Origin: Sepiola atlantica
Lineage: Eukaryota > Mollusca > Cephalopoda > Sepiida > Sepiolidae
Reading direction: 5' to 3'
Assembly: GCA_963556195.1 (NCBI GenBank)
Contig: OY744531.1
Span: 55,038,700-55,102,699 of the forward strand
Length of the DNA: 64,000 bases
The stretch's first letter is position 1. Every line of letters begins with the position of its first letter. Shown one piece after another: positions 52,597 to 64,000 of this stretch. A model generated the notes under the pieces. That model worked only from the letters and a program-made list of their open reading frames with translations, was not told the origin of the DNA and did not search any database. The position numbers and the translations under genes are program-made.

Positions 52597-52864
52597 GATA
52601 GAGGTGTTACTTTTTATAGAAATATGTCATACTATTACCCTGGGCAATAGGAGAAATGGTGGGGAAGAAACAGCTTTTGCAAAAGGCAAAATTAGAAAGT
52701 AGCGGCGAAATGGGGCGACCAGGAAAGAGAAAGGTAGCAGATAAAGAGACGGCTATAGAGAGAGGGGGCGGACATAGAAGTTTGAATATAAAGATGTTAC
52801 ACACACGATCTTTCTTCAAATATATGTTTTTATGACCCCGAGCAACGCCGGGTAGCCCCGCTAG
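52597..52864 (+). repeat. Helitron-like right end of H2
   Basis: This is the second copy of the 268-bp right end. The terminal hairpin and CTAG are conserved, and the TC start of H3 is the next base. Confidence 0.7.
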
Positions 52865-52885
52865 TCTCTTATATAAAGGCCAGTT

Positions 52886-52892
52886 GTCTGTA

Positions 52893-52935
<43 letters not shown>

Positions 52936-52940
52936 ATGTC
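52886..52940 (+). repeat. TGTC microsatellite at H3 left end
   Basis: This is a nearly pure TCTG run, longer than in H1 or H2. Confidence 0.85.
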
Positions 52941-53586
52941 CAGATACTCCTCCGAGAGGACCCAACAAACAGTCACACGGTTGACATCATCATGACCGGC
53001 CAGCCCCGGGGCGTGTAATATCTCAGAACCGGAAATAGAAATTGACTCTTTGGGGGTCGACTGAGCACTTTTCTCCAATGGGGGTGTGCTTTTTTCCTCG
53101 ATTTTCAACGTTGTTTAGTACTAATTTGAGAAAAAACAATGCTATCATGTATAATTTTAGAAATATGCAAAGTCACGCTTTTATTTAACAGGAAATGACG
53201 TCAGAGGAAAAGAGTGTTGGGAAGAAAATCCCTCACACTAAAACTCTTCTTTCCCTCTCACTCCCACCCTTTCTACCTTCCCTTCCTCCCCTACGCCCGT
53301 TCTGTTGTTATGATACCACCCTCCTAGGCATTACCTCCTCCTTTTTGAGAGTTGTGGAGATAGTGCGGCGATGTGACTGCTTCAGGGCAAATTAGGGGGG
53401 GGGGTGTCGGCATTCGCCAAATTTGGGGGAGCGGCGCGTCAGGCGAAATTATGGGAGGGGGGAGTGTCGGAAAAAAAATTGACTCTTCGGGGGGGGGGCT
53501 TTTTCCATCACTTGTTTAGTACTAATTTGAGAAAAAAACAATGCTATCATCGTCACGCTTTTAACAGGAAATGACGTCAGAGGAAA
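52941..53586 (+). other. H3 left core
   Basis: This non-coding copy of the left core has TGACGTCA at 53196 and 53572, one D motif near 53408, and a partial internal duplication (the ACTAATTTGAGAAAAA segment occurs at about 53121 and 53520). The TGACGTCA near the left end is decayed here (TTGACATCAT at 52981). Confidence 0.6.
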
Positions 53587-53856
53587 TCCCTAACGGCACT
53601 TTTTTGAACATTGGTTTATAGTGAAGCAAGGGTTGCTTAACTACTAACGGCATTTTTTGAAACATGCGTTTATAGTGACGCAAGTGTTGTTTAATCAATA
53701 ACGGCACTTTTTTGAACATGAGTTTATAGTGAAGCAAGAGTTGCTTATACTACCGCATTTCTTCTGTTGACATGATACCATCCTCCCAAGTATTACCTCC
53801 TCCTTTTTGAGAGGTGTGAAGTTAGTGTATTATCAGTGAAATTAAAGTAATACATA
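53587..53856 (+). repeat. E minisatellite (about 3 copies) and linker (H3)
   Basis: Three E units (about 53594-53745) are followed by the conserved linker that always precedes satellite A. Confidence 0.8.
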
Positions 53857-56058
53857 ATTATGCACCACCATTGTTTTCACTAATATTTGTATACATATTA
53901 AATAACGTCTAAATAAGTAAAATAAGAAGAGAAAAATTATGCTCCGCCATTGTTTTCACTAATATTTGTATACATGTTAAATAACGTGTCAATAAGTAAG
54001 TAAGAACAGAAAAATTATGCTCCGCCATTGTTTTCACTAATATTTGTATACCTGTTAAATTACGTGTCAATAAGTAAAGTAAGAAGAGAAAAATTATGCT
54101 CCGCCATTGTTTTCACTAATATTTGTATACATGTTAAATAACGTGTCAATAAGTAAGTAAAAACAGAAAAATTATGCTCCGCCATTGTTTTCACTAATAT
54201 TTGTATACATGTTAAATAACGTGTCAATAAGTAAAGTAACTAGAGCAAAATTATGCTCCGCCATTGTTTTCACTAATATTTGTATACATGTTAAATAACG
54301 TGTCAATAAGTAAAGACAGAAGAGAAATAATTATGCTCCGCAATTGTTTTCACTTATATGTGTATACATGTAAAATAACGTGTTAATAAGTAAAGTAAGA
54401 AGAGAAATAATTATGCTCCACCGCTGTTTTCACTAATATTTGTATACATATTTAATAACGACTCAATAAGTAAAGTAAGAAAAGAAATAATTATGCTCCA
54501 CCATTGTTTTCACTAATATCTGTATACATATTAAATAACGTCTCAATAAGAGTAGTAAGAATAGAATTAATTATGCTCCGCCATTGTTTTCACTAATATT
54601 TGTATACATGTAAAATAACGTCTCAATAAGTAAAGTAAGAAAAGAGATAATTATGCTCCGCCATTGTTTTCACTAATACTTGTATACATGTTAAATAACG
54701 TCTCAATAAGTAAAGTAAAAAGAGAAATGATTATGCTCCACCATTGTTTTCACTAATATCTGTATACATATTAAATAACGTCTCAATAAGAATAGTAAGA
54801 AGAGAAATAATTATGCTCCGCCATTGTTTTCACTAATATTTGTATACATGTAAAATAACGTCTCAATAAGTAAAGTAAGAAAAGAGATAATTATGCTCCG
54901 CCATTGTTTTCACTAATACTTGTATACATGTTAAATAACGTCTCAATAAGTAAAGTAAAAAGAGAAATAATTATGCTCCGCCACTGTTTTCACTAATATT
55001 AGTATACATGTAAAATAACGTCTCAATAAGAATAGTAAGAAGAGAAATAATTATGCTACACCATTGTTTTCACTAATATCTGTATACATATTAAATAACG
55101 TCTCAGAAAGTAAAGTAAAAAAGAGATAATTATGCTCCACCACTGTTTTCACTAATATTTGTATACATATTAAATAACGTCTCAATAAGTACAGTAAGAA
55201 AAGAAATAATTATGCTCCACCATTGTTTTCACTAATTTTTGTATCTATGTTAAATAACGTCTCAATAAGAATAGTAAGAAAAAAGATAATTATGCTCCAC
55301 CACTGTTTTCACAAATATTTGTATAAATGTTAAATAACGTCTCAATAAGTAAAGTAAGAAAAGAGATAATTATGCTCTGCCATTGTTTTCACTAATATTT
55401 GTATACATGTTAAATAACGTCTCAATAAGTTAAGTAATAAGAGAAATGATTATGCTCCACCATTGTTTTCACTAATATCTGTATACATATTAAATAACGT
55501 CTCAATAAGAATAGTAAGAAGAGAAATAATTATGCTCCGCAATTGTTTTCACTAATATTTGTATACATGTAAAATAACGTCTCAATAAGTAAAGTAAGAA
55601 AAGAGATAATTATGCTCCGCCATTGTTTTCACTAATATTGGTAGACATGTTAAATAACCTCTCCATAAGTAAAGTAAGAAAAGAGATAATTATGCTCCAC
55701 CACTGTTTTCACTAATATTTGTATACATGTTAAATAACGTCTCAATAAGTAAAGTAAGAAAAGAAATAATTATGCTCCGCCATTGTTTTCAGTAATACTT
55801 GTATACATGTTAAATAACGTCTCAATAAGTAAAGTAAGAAAAGAGATAATTATGCTCCGCCATTGTTTTCACTAATATTTGTATACATGTTAAATAACGT
55901 CTCAGTAAGTAAAGTAAGAAGAGTAATAATTATGCTCCACCATTGTTTTCACTAATATCTGTATACATGTTAAATAATGTCTCAATAAGATAAGTAAGAC
56001 AAGAAATAATTATGCTCCGCCATTGTTTTCACTAATATTTGTATACATATTGAATAAC
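53857..56058 (+). repeat. Satellite A, 80-bp unit, about 28 copies (H3)
   Basis: The array is expanded, with unit lengths of 78-80 bp. Part of it has a trimer pattern of 240 bp (for example, the CACCATTG/ATATCTG variant at 54490 recurs at 54730). Confidence 0.95.
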
Positions 56059-59000
56059 TTTTTAGGGGTCAGGCCAAACTTTTTTTTTTTTTTTTGGTTT
56101 TGAACTGAAAATATTTCTCATGGTTGGGGGAGAGTGAAAAATTAGGGGTCTGGAGAGATTTAGGGGTCGGAGAAAATTTTAGGGGTCAGGACGAACTTTT
56201 TAGGTGTCAGGCCAAATTTTTTTGTTTTTTTTTGTTTTGAAGTCAAAATATTTCCCATGGTTGGTAGAGAGTGAAAAATTAGGGGCTGGTAAGATTTAGG
56301 GGTCGGGGAAAATTTTAGGGGGCAGGACGAACTTTTTAGGGGTCAGGCCAAATTTTTTTCTTTTTTTTTTGTTTTTAAGTCAAAATATTTCTCATGGTTG
56401 GGGGAGAGTGAAAATTAAAGGGCTGGAGAGATTTAGGGGTCGGGGAAAATTTTAGGGGTCAGGACGAACTTTTTAGGGGTCAGGCCAAATTTTTTTGTTT
56501 TTTTTTGTTTTGAAGTCAAAATATTTCTCATGGTTGTGGGAGAGTGAAAAAATAGGGGGCTGGAGAAATTTAGGGGTCGGGGAAAATATTAGGGGTCAGG
56601 ACGAACTTTTTAGGGGTCAGGCCAAATTTTATTCTTTTTTTTGGTTTTGAAGTCAAAATATTTCTCAGGGTTGGGGGAGAGTCAACAATTAGGGGGCTGG
56701 AGAGATTGAGGGGTCGGGGAAAATTTTAGGGGTCAGGACGAACTTTTTAGGGGTCAGGCACAATTTTTTTGTTTTTTTTTGTTTTGAAGTCAAAATATTT
56801 CTCAGGGTTGGGGGAGAGTCAAAAATTAGGGGGCTGGAGAGATTTAGGGGTCGGGGAAAATTTTAGGGGTCAGGACGAACTTTTTAGGGGTCAGGCCCAA
56901 TTTTTTTCTTTTTTTTGGTTTTGAAGTCAAAATATTTCTCAGGGTTGGAGGAGAGTGAAAAATTAGGGGGCTGGAGAGATTTAGGGGTCGGGGACAATTT
57001 TAGGGGTCAGGTAAATTTTTTTTGTTTTTTTTAGTTTTGAAGTCAAAATATATCTCATGGTTGGGGGAGAGTGAAAAATTAGGGGGCTAGAGAGATTTAG
57101 GGGTCGGGGACAATTTTAGGGGTCAGGACGAACTTTTTAGGGGTCAGGCCAAATTTTTTTTTTGTTTTTGTTTTTTTTTGTTTTGAAGTCAAAATATTTC
57201 TCAGGGTTGGGGGAGAGTGAAAAATTAGGGGGCTGGAGAGATTTAGGGGTCGGGGAAAATTTTAGGGGTCAGGACAAACTTTTTAGGGGTCCGGCCAAAT
57301 TTTTTTTGTTTCTTTGTTTTGAAGTCAAAATATATCTCATGGTTGGAGGAGAAAGAAAAATTAGGGGGCTGGAGAGATTTAGGGGTCGGGGAAAATTTTA
57401 GGGGTCAGGACGAACTTTTAAGGGGTCAGGCCAAATTTTTTTGTTTTTTTTTTGTTTTGAAGTCAAAATATTTCTCATGGTTGGGGGAGAGTGAAAAATA
57501 AGGGGGCTAGAGAGATTCTGGGGTCGGGGAAAATTTTAGGGGTCAGGACGAACTTTTTAGGGGTCAGGCCAAATTTTTTTGTTTTTTTTTGTTTTTTTTT
57601 GTTTTGAAGTCAAAATATTTCTCAGGGTTGGGGGAGAGTGAAAAATCAGGGAGCTGGAGAGATTTAGGGGTCGGGGAAAATTTTAGGGGTCAGGACGAAC
57701 TTTTTAGGGGTCAGGCCAAATTTTTTTGTTTTTTTTTGTTTTGAAGTCAAATTATTTCTCATGGTTGGAGGAGAGTGAAAAATTAGGGGGCTAGAGAGAT
57801 TTAGGGGTCACGGACAATTTTAGGGGGCAGGACGCACTTTTTAGGGTTCAGGCCAAATTTTTTTGTTTTTTTTTGTTTTTTTTTGTTTTAAAGTAAAAAA
57901 ATATCTCAGGGTTGGGGGAGAGTGAAAAATTAGGGGGCTGGAGAGATTTAGGGGTCGGGGAAAATTTTAGGGGTCAGGACGAACTTTTTAGGGGTCAGGC
58001 CAAATTTTTTTTTTTGTTTTTGTTTTTTTTTGTTTTGACGTCAAAATATTTCTCAGGGTTGGGGGAGAGTGAAAAATTAGGGGGCTGGAGAGATTTAGGG
58101 GTCGGGGAAAATTTTAGGGGTCAGGACGAACTTTTTAGGGGTCAGGCCAAATTTGTTTTTTTTTTTTTTGTTTTTTTTTTTTTGAAGTCAAAATATTTCT
58201 CAGGGTTGGGGGAGAGTTAAAAATTAAGGGACTGGAGAGATTTAGGGGTCGGGGAAAATTTTAGGGGTCAGGACGAACTTTTTAGGGGTCAGGCCAAATT
58301 TTTTTGTTTTTTTTTGTTTTGAAGTCAAAATATTTCTAATGGTGGGAGGAGAGTGAAAAATTAGGGGGCTGGAGAGATTTAGGGGTCGGGGACAATTTTA
58401 GGGGTCAGGACGAACTTTTTAGGGGTCAGGCCAAATTTTTTTGTTTTTTTTTTGTTTTGAAGTCAAAATATTTCTCATGGTTGTGGGAGAGTGAAAAATA
58501 AGGGGGCTAGAGAGATTTAGGGGTCGGGGAAAATTTTAGGGGTCAGGACGAACTTTTTAGGGGTCAGGCCAAATTTTTTTGTTTTTTTTTGGTTTTTTTT
58601 GTTTTGAAGTCAAAATATTTCTCAGGGTTGGGGGAGAGTGAAAAATCAGGGAGCTGGAGAGATTTAGGGGTCGGGGAAAATTTTAGGGGTCAGGACGCAC
58701 TTTTTAGGGGTCAGGCCAAATTTTTTTGTTTTTTTTTGTTTTGAAGTAAAATTATTTCTCATGGTTGGAGGAGAGTGAAAAATTAGGGGGCTGGAGAGAT
58801 TTAGGGGTCGGGGAAAATTTTAGGGGGCAGGACGCACTTTTTAGGGTTCAGGCCAAATTTTTTTGTTTTTTTCTTGTCTTGAAGTCAAAATATATCTCAT
58901 GGTTGGGGGAGAGTGAAAAATTAGGGGGCTAGAGAGATTTAGGGGTCGGGGACAATTTTAGGGGTCAGGACGAACTTTTTAAGGGTCATGCCAAATTCTT

Positions 59001-62000
59001 TTGTTTTTTTTTGTTTTGAAGTAAAAAAATATCTCAGGGTTGGGGGAGAGTGAAAAATTAGGGGGCTGGAGAGATTTAGGGGTCGGGGAAAATTTTAGGG
59101 GTCAGGACGAACTTTTTAGGGGTCAGGCCAAATTTTTTTGTTTTTTTTTGTTTTGAAGTCAAAATATTTCTCATGGTTAGAGGAGAGTGAAAAATTAGGG
59201 GGCTGGAGAGATTTAGGGGTCGGGGAAAATTTTAGGGGTCAGGACGAACTTTTTAGGGGTCAGGCCAAATTTTTTTTTTGTTTTGTTTTTTTTTGTTTTG
59301 AAGTCAAAATATTTCTCAGGGTTGGGGGAGAGTGAAAAATTAGGGGGCTAGAGAGATTTAGGGGTCGGGGAAAATTTTAGGGGTCAGGACGAACTTTTTA
59401 AGGGTCAGGCCAAATTTTTTTGTTTTTTTTTGTTTTGAAGTCAAATTATTTCTCATGGTTAGAGGAGAGTGAAAAATAAGGGGTCTGGAGAGATTTAGGG
59501 GTCGGGGAAAATTTTAGGGGTCAGGACGAACTTTTTAGGGGTCAGGCCAAATTTTTTTGTTTTTTTTTGTTTTAAAGTCAAATTATTTCTCATGGTTGGA
59601 GGAGAGTGAAAAATTAGGGGGCTGGAAGGATTTAGGGGTCGGGGAAAATTTTAGGGGTCAGGACGAACTTTTTAGGGGTCAGGCCAAATTTTTTTGATTT
59701 TTTTTGTTTTGAAGTCAAAATATATCTCATGGTTGGGGGAGAGTGAAAAATTAGGGGGCTAGAGAGATGTAGGGGTCGGGGAAAATTTTAGGGGTCAGGA
59801 CGCACTTTTTAGGGGTCAGGCAAAATTTTTTTGTTTTTTTTTGTTTTGAAGTCAAAATATATCTCATGTTTGAGGGAGAGTGAAAAATTAGGAGGCTGGA
59901 GAGATTTAGGGGTCGGGGACAATTTTAGGGGTCAGGACGAACTTTGTAGGGGTCAGGCCAAATTTTTTTTTTTTTTTTTTTTTTTTTTGTTTTGAAGTCA
60001 AAATATTTCTCAGGGTTGGGGGAGAGTTAAAAATTAAGGGACTGGAGAGATTTAGGGGTCGGGGAAAATTTTAGGGGTCAGGACGAACTGTTTAGGGGTC
60101 AGGCCAAATTTTTTTTTTTTTTTTGTTTTGAAGTCAAAATATATCTCATGGTTGGAGGAGAAAGAAAAATTAGGGGGCTGGAGAGATTTAGGGGTCGGGG
60201 AAAATTTTAGGGGTCAGGACGAACTTTTTAGGGGTCAGGCCAATTTTTTTTTTTTTTTTTTTTTTGAAGTCAAATTATTTCTCATGGTTGGAGGAGAGTG
60301 AAAAATTAGGGGGCTGGAGAGATTTAGGGGTCGGGGACAATTTTAGGGGTCAGGACGCACTTTTTAGGGGTCAGGTAAATTTTTTTTGTTTTTTTTAGTT
60401 TTGAAGTCAAAATATATCTCATGGTTGGGGGAGAGTGAAAAATTAGGGGGCTAGAGAGATTTAGGGGTCGGGGACAATTTTAGGGGTCAGGACGAACTTT
60501 TTTTTTTGTTTTTGTTTTTTTTTGTTTTGAAGTCAAAATATTTCTCAGGGTTGGGGGAGAGTGAAAAATTAGGGGGCTGGAGAGATTTAGGGGTCGGGGA
60601 AAATTTTAGGGGTCAGGATGAACTTTTTAGGGGTCCGGCCAAATTTTTTTTTTTTTTTATTTTTTTTATTTATTTTGAAGTCAAAATATTTCTCAGGGTT
60701 GGAGGAGAGTGAAAAATTAGGGGGCTGGAGAGATTTAAGGGTCGGGGAAAATTTTAGGGGTCAGGACGAACTTTTTAGGGGTCAGGCCAAATTTGTTTGT
60801 TTTTTTTTGTTTTGAAGTCAAAATATATCTCATGGTTGGAGGAGAAAGAAAAATTAGGGGGCTGGAAAGATTTAGGGGTCGGGGAAAATTTTAGGGGTCA
60901 GGACGAACTTTTTAGGGGTCAGGCCAAATTTTTTTGTTTTTTTTTTGTTTTGAAGTCAAAATATTTCTCATGGTTGGGGGAGAGTGAAAAATAAGGGGGC
61001 TAGAGAGATTTAGGGGTCGGGGAAAATTTTAGGGGTCAGGACGAACTTTTTAGGGGTCAGGCCAAATTTTTTTGTTTTTTTTTGTTTTTTTTGTTTTGAA
61101 GTCAAAATATTTCTCAGGGTTGAGGGAGAGTGAAAAATTAGGGAGCTGGAGAGATTTAGGGGTCGGGGAAAATTTTAGGGGTCAGGACGAACTTTTTAGG
61201 GGTCAGGCCAAATTTTTTTGTTTTTTTTTGTTTTGAAGTCAAATTATTTCTCATGGTTGGAGGAGAGTGAAAAATTAGGGGGCTGGACAGATTTAGGGGT
61301 CGGGGAAAATTTTAGGGGGCAGGACGCACTTTTTAGGGTTCAGGCCAAATTTTTTTGTTTTTTTTTGTTTTGAACTAAAATTATTTCTCATGGTTGGAGG
61401 AGAGTGAAAAATTAGGGGGCTGGAGAGATTTAGGGGTCGGGGAAAATTTTAGGGGTCAGGACGAACTTTTTAGGGGTCAGGCAAAATTTTTTTGTTTTTT
61501 TTTGTTTTGAAGTCAAAATATATCTCATGTTTGGGGGAGAGTGAAAAATTAGGAGGCTGGAGAGATTTAGGGGTCGGGGACAATTTTAGGGGTCAGGACG
61601 AACTTTTTAGGGGTCAGGCCAAACTTTTTTTTTTTTTTTTTGGTTTTTTTTGTTTTGAAGTCAAAATATTTCTCAGGGTTGGGGGAGAGTGAAAAATCAG
61701 GGAGCTGGAGAGATTTAGGGGTCGGGGAAAATTTTAGGGGTCAGGACGCACTTTTTAGGGGTCAGGCCAAATTTTTTTGTTTTTTTTTGTTTTGAAGTAA
61801 AATTATTTCTCATGGTTGGAGGAGAGTGAAAAATTAGGGGGCTGGAGAGATTTAGGGGTCGGGGAAAATTTTAGGGGGCAGGACGCACTTTTTAGGGTTC
61901 AGGCCAAATTTTTTTGTTTTTTTCTTGTCTTGAAGTCAAAATATATCTCATGGTTGGGGGAGAGTGAAAAATTAGGGGGCTAGAGAGATTTAGGGGTCGG

Positions 62001-63985
62001 GGACAATTTTAGGGGTCAGGACGAACTTTTTAGGGGTCAGGCCAAACTTTTTTTTTTTTTTTTTTGTTTTTTTTGTTTTGAAGTCAAAATATTTCTCAGG
62101 GTTGGGGGAGAGTTAAAAATTAAGGGACTGGAGAGATTTAGGGGTCGGGGAAAATTTTAGGGGTCAGGACGAACTGTTTAGGGGTCAGGCCAAATTTTTT
62201 TTTTTTTTTTGTTTTGAAGTCAAAATATATCTCATGGTTGGAGGAGAAAGAAAAATTAGGGGGCTGGAGAGATTTAGGGGTCGGGGAAAATTTTAGGGGT
62301 CAGGACGAACTTTTTAGGGGTCAGGCCAATTTTTTTTTTTTTTTTTTTTTTGAAGTCAAATTATTTCTCATGGTTGGAGGAGAGTGAAAAATTAGGGGGC
62401 TGGAGAGATTTAGGGGTCGGGGACAATTTTAGGGGTCAGGACGCACTTTTTAGGGGTCAGGTAAATTTTTTTTGTTTTTTTTAGTTTTGAAGTCAAAATA
62501 TATCTCATGGTTGGGGAGAGTGAAAAATTAGGGGGCTAGAGAGATTTAGGGGTCGGGGACAATTTTAGGGGTCAGGACGAACTTTTTTTTTTGTTTTTGT
62601 TTTTTTTTGTTTTGAAGTCAAAATATTTCTCAGGGTTGGGGGAGAGTGAAAAATTAGGGGGCTGGAGAGATTTAGGGGTCGGGGAAAATTTTAGGGGTCA
62701 GGACGAACTTTTTAGGGGTCCGGCCAAATTTTTTTTTTTTTTTATTTTTTTTATTTATTTTGAAGTCAAAATATTTCTCAGGGTTGGAGGAGAGTGAAAA
62801 ATTAGGGGGCTGGAGAGATTTAAGGGTCGGGGAAAATTTTAGGGGTCAGGACGAACTTTTTAGGGGTCAGGCCAAATTTGTTTGTTTTTTTTTGTTTTGA
62901 AGTCAAAATATATCTCATGGTTGGAGGAGAAAGAAAAATTAGGGGGCTGGAAAGATTTAGGGGTCGGGGAAAATTTTAGGGGTCAGGACGAACTTTTTAG
63001 GGGTCAGGCCAAATTTTTTTGTTTTTTTTTTGTTTTGAAGTCAAAATATTTCTCATGGTTGGGGGAGAGTGAAAAATAAGGGGGCTAGAGAGATTTAGGG
63101 GTCGGGGAAAATTTTAGGGGTCAGGACGAACTTTTTAGGGGTCAGGCCAAATTTTTTTGTTTTTTTTTGTTTTTTTTGTTTTGAAGTCAAAATATTTCTC
63201 AGGGTTGAGGGAGAGTGAAAAATTAGGGAGCTGGAGAGATTTAGGGGTCGGGGAAAATTTTAGGGGTCAGGACGAACTTTTTAGGGGTCAGGCCAAATTT
63301 TTTTGTTTTTTTTTGTTTTGAAGTCAAATTATTTCTCATGGTTGGAGGAGAGTGAAAAATTAGGGGGCTGGACAGATTTAGGGGTCGGGGAAAATTTTAG
63401 GGGGCAGGACGCACTTTTTAGGGTTCAGGCCAAATTTTTTTGTTTTTTTTTGTTTTGAACTAAAATTATTTCTCATGGTTGGAGGAGAGTGAAAAATTAG
63501 GGGGCTGGAGAGATTTAGGGGTCGGGGAAAATTTTAGGGGTCAGGACGAACTTTTTAGGGGTCAGGCAAAATTTTTTTGTTTTTTTTTGTTTTGAAGTCA
63601 AAATATATCTCATGGTTGGGGGAGAGTGAAAAATTAGGGGGCTGGAGAGATTCAGGGGTCGGGGAAAATTTTAGGGGTCAGGACGAACTTTTAAGGGGTC
63701 AGGCCAAATTTTTTTGTTTTTTTTTGTTTTGAAGTCAAAATCGTTCTCATAGTTGGGGGAGAGTGAAAAATTAGGGGGCTAGAGAGATTTAGGGTTCGGG
63801 GAAAATTTTAGGGGTCAGGCGGAACTTTTTAGGGGTCAGGCCAAATTTTTTGTTTTTTTTTTGTTTTGAAGTCAAAATATTTCTCATGGTTGGAGGAGAG
63901 TGAAAAATTAGGGGGCTGGAGAGATTTAGGGGTCGGGGAAAATTTTAGGGGTCAGGCCGAACTTTTTAGGGTCTGCCCAAATTTA
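56059..63985 (+). repeat. Satellite B, ~137-bp unit, about 58 copies (H3)
   Basis: This is the largest B array. A block of about 1.5 kb (from about 59985) recurs 2085-2086 bp downstream with rare variants preserved, such as GAACTGTTTAGG at 60085 and 62171. Another marker, CTTGTCTTGAAG, recurs about 3.05 kb apart (58873 and 61924). Confidence 0.95.
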
Positions 63986-64000
63986 GGGGCGGCGATATGT
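63986..64000 (+). repeat. Start of satellite C (H3)
   Basis: The last 15 bases, GGGGCGGCGATATGT, match the first satellite C unit of H1 and H2 exactly, so a C array is expected to continue outside. Confidence 0.75.

Larger units (their letters stand above)
46111..52864 (+). mobile_element. Non-autonomous Helitron-like composite H2
   Basis: It starts TCTCCTATATAAAGG immediately after the CTAG of H1 and ends CTAG at 52861-52864, so both ends are well defined by the abutting neighbours. The length is 6754 bp against 6569 bp for H1. Module order matches H1, but the left part is longer, with two E blocks around a D block. There is no transposase gene. Confidence 0.7.
52865..64000 (+). mobile_element. 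Non-autonomous Helitron-like composite H3 (right end outside window)
   Basis: It starts TCTCTTATATAAAGG directly after CTAG of H2. The module order is as in H1 and H2, but satellites A and B are about three times larger, so the composite already exceeds 11 kb when the window ends at the start of satellite C. Confidence 0.65.

Noticed and set aside
40971..63985. Repeated open frames in satellite B with an FFFVLKSKYFS...ENFRGQ type peptide
   Set aside because: The unit of about 137 bp is not a multiple of three, and frame continuity depends on T-run length. The frames are short and end at random, so they are repeat artefacts.

Overview
The window is animal-type nuclear repeat DNA. It holds non-LTR retrotransposons with separate gag-like and endonuclease/reverse transcriptase genes, Helitron-like termini, several minisatellites and no bacterial-style genes. 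The species cannot be fixed from the sequence. The retrotransposon looks like the Tx1 clade of the L1 group, which occurs in fish, amphibians, lancelets and molluscs.

Bases 1-38430 are a head-to-tail array of one retrotransposon, all copies on the minus strand. Five complete units of 7214-7219 bp (U2-U6) and the 5' third of a sixth (U1, cut by the window start) are directly abutted, with no other sequence between them. Each unit reads, on the minus strand: a 368-369 nt 5' UTR with a strong hairpin; ORF1 (900 aa, Ser/Pro-rich, CCHC zinc knuckle, conserved C-terminal domain); TAG, 4 nt, ATG; ORF2 (1144 aa from its first ATG: APE-like endonuclease, YADD reverse transcriptase, C-terminal CCHC motif); and a 704-709 nt 3' UTR ending in an AATAAA-containing A/T-rich tail. 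All five complete ORF pairs are open. The copies are mosaics of a few shared haplotypes, so the array exchanges sequence internally like a satellite. ORF1 should form the RNA-binding particle, and ORF2 should nick the target and reverse-transcribe.

Bases 38431-39541 are the flank beyond the 5' end of the outermost unit. They contain a sequence resembling the 5' part of U2 snRNA followed by strong hairpins (a possible snRNA-derived SINE or pseudogene), a 59-bp direct repeat pair, and fragments of the Helitron interior.

Bases 39542-64000 are three head-to-tail Helitron-like composites (H1 39542-46110, H2 46111-52864, H3 52865 to beyond the window). Each starts with TC, a TATATAAA-like stretch and a TGTC/TGTT microsatellite. 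H1 and H2 end with a GC hairpin and CTAG. Inside, several modules follow in the same order: a TGACGTCA-bearing left core, 46-57 bp minisatellites (D and E, in varying number), an 80-bp satellite (A), a ~137-bp G-run/T-run satellite (B), a 35-bp satellite (C), and a 268-bp right end. No Rep/helicase gene is present, so these are non-autonomous. Open frames in this half are by-products of tandem repeats.
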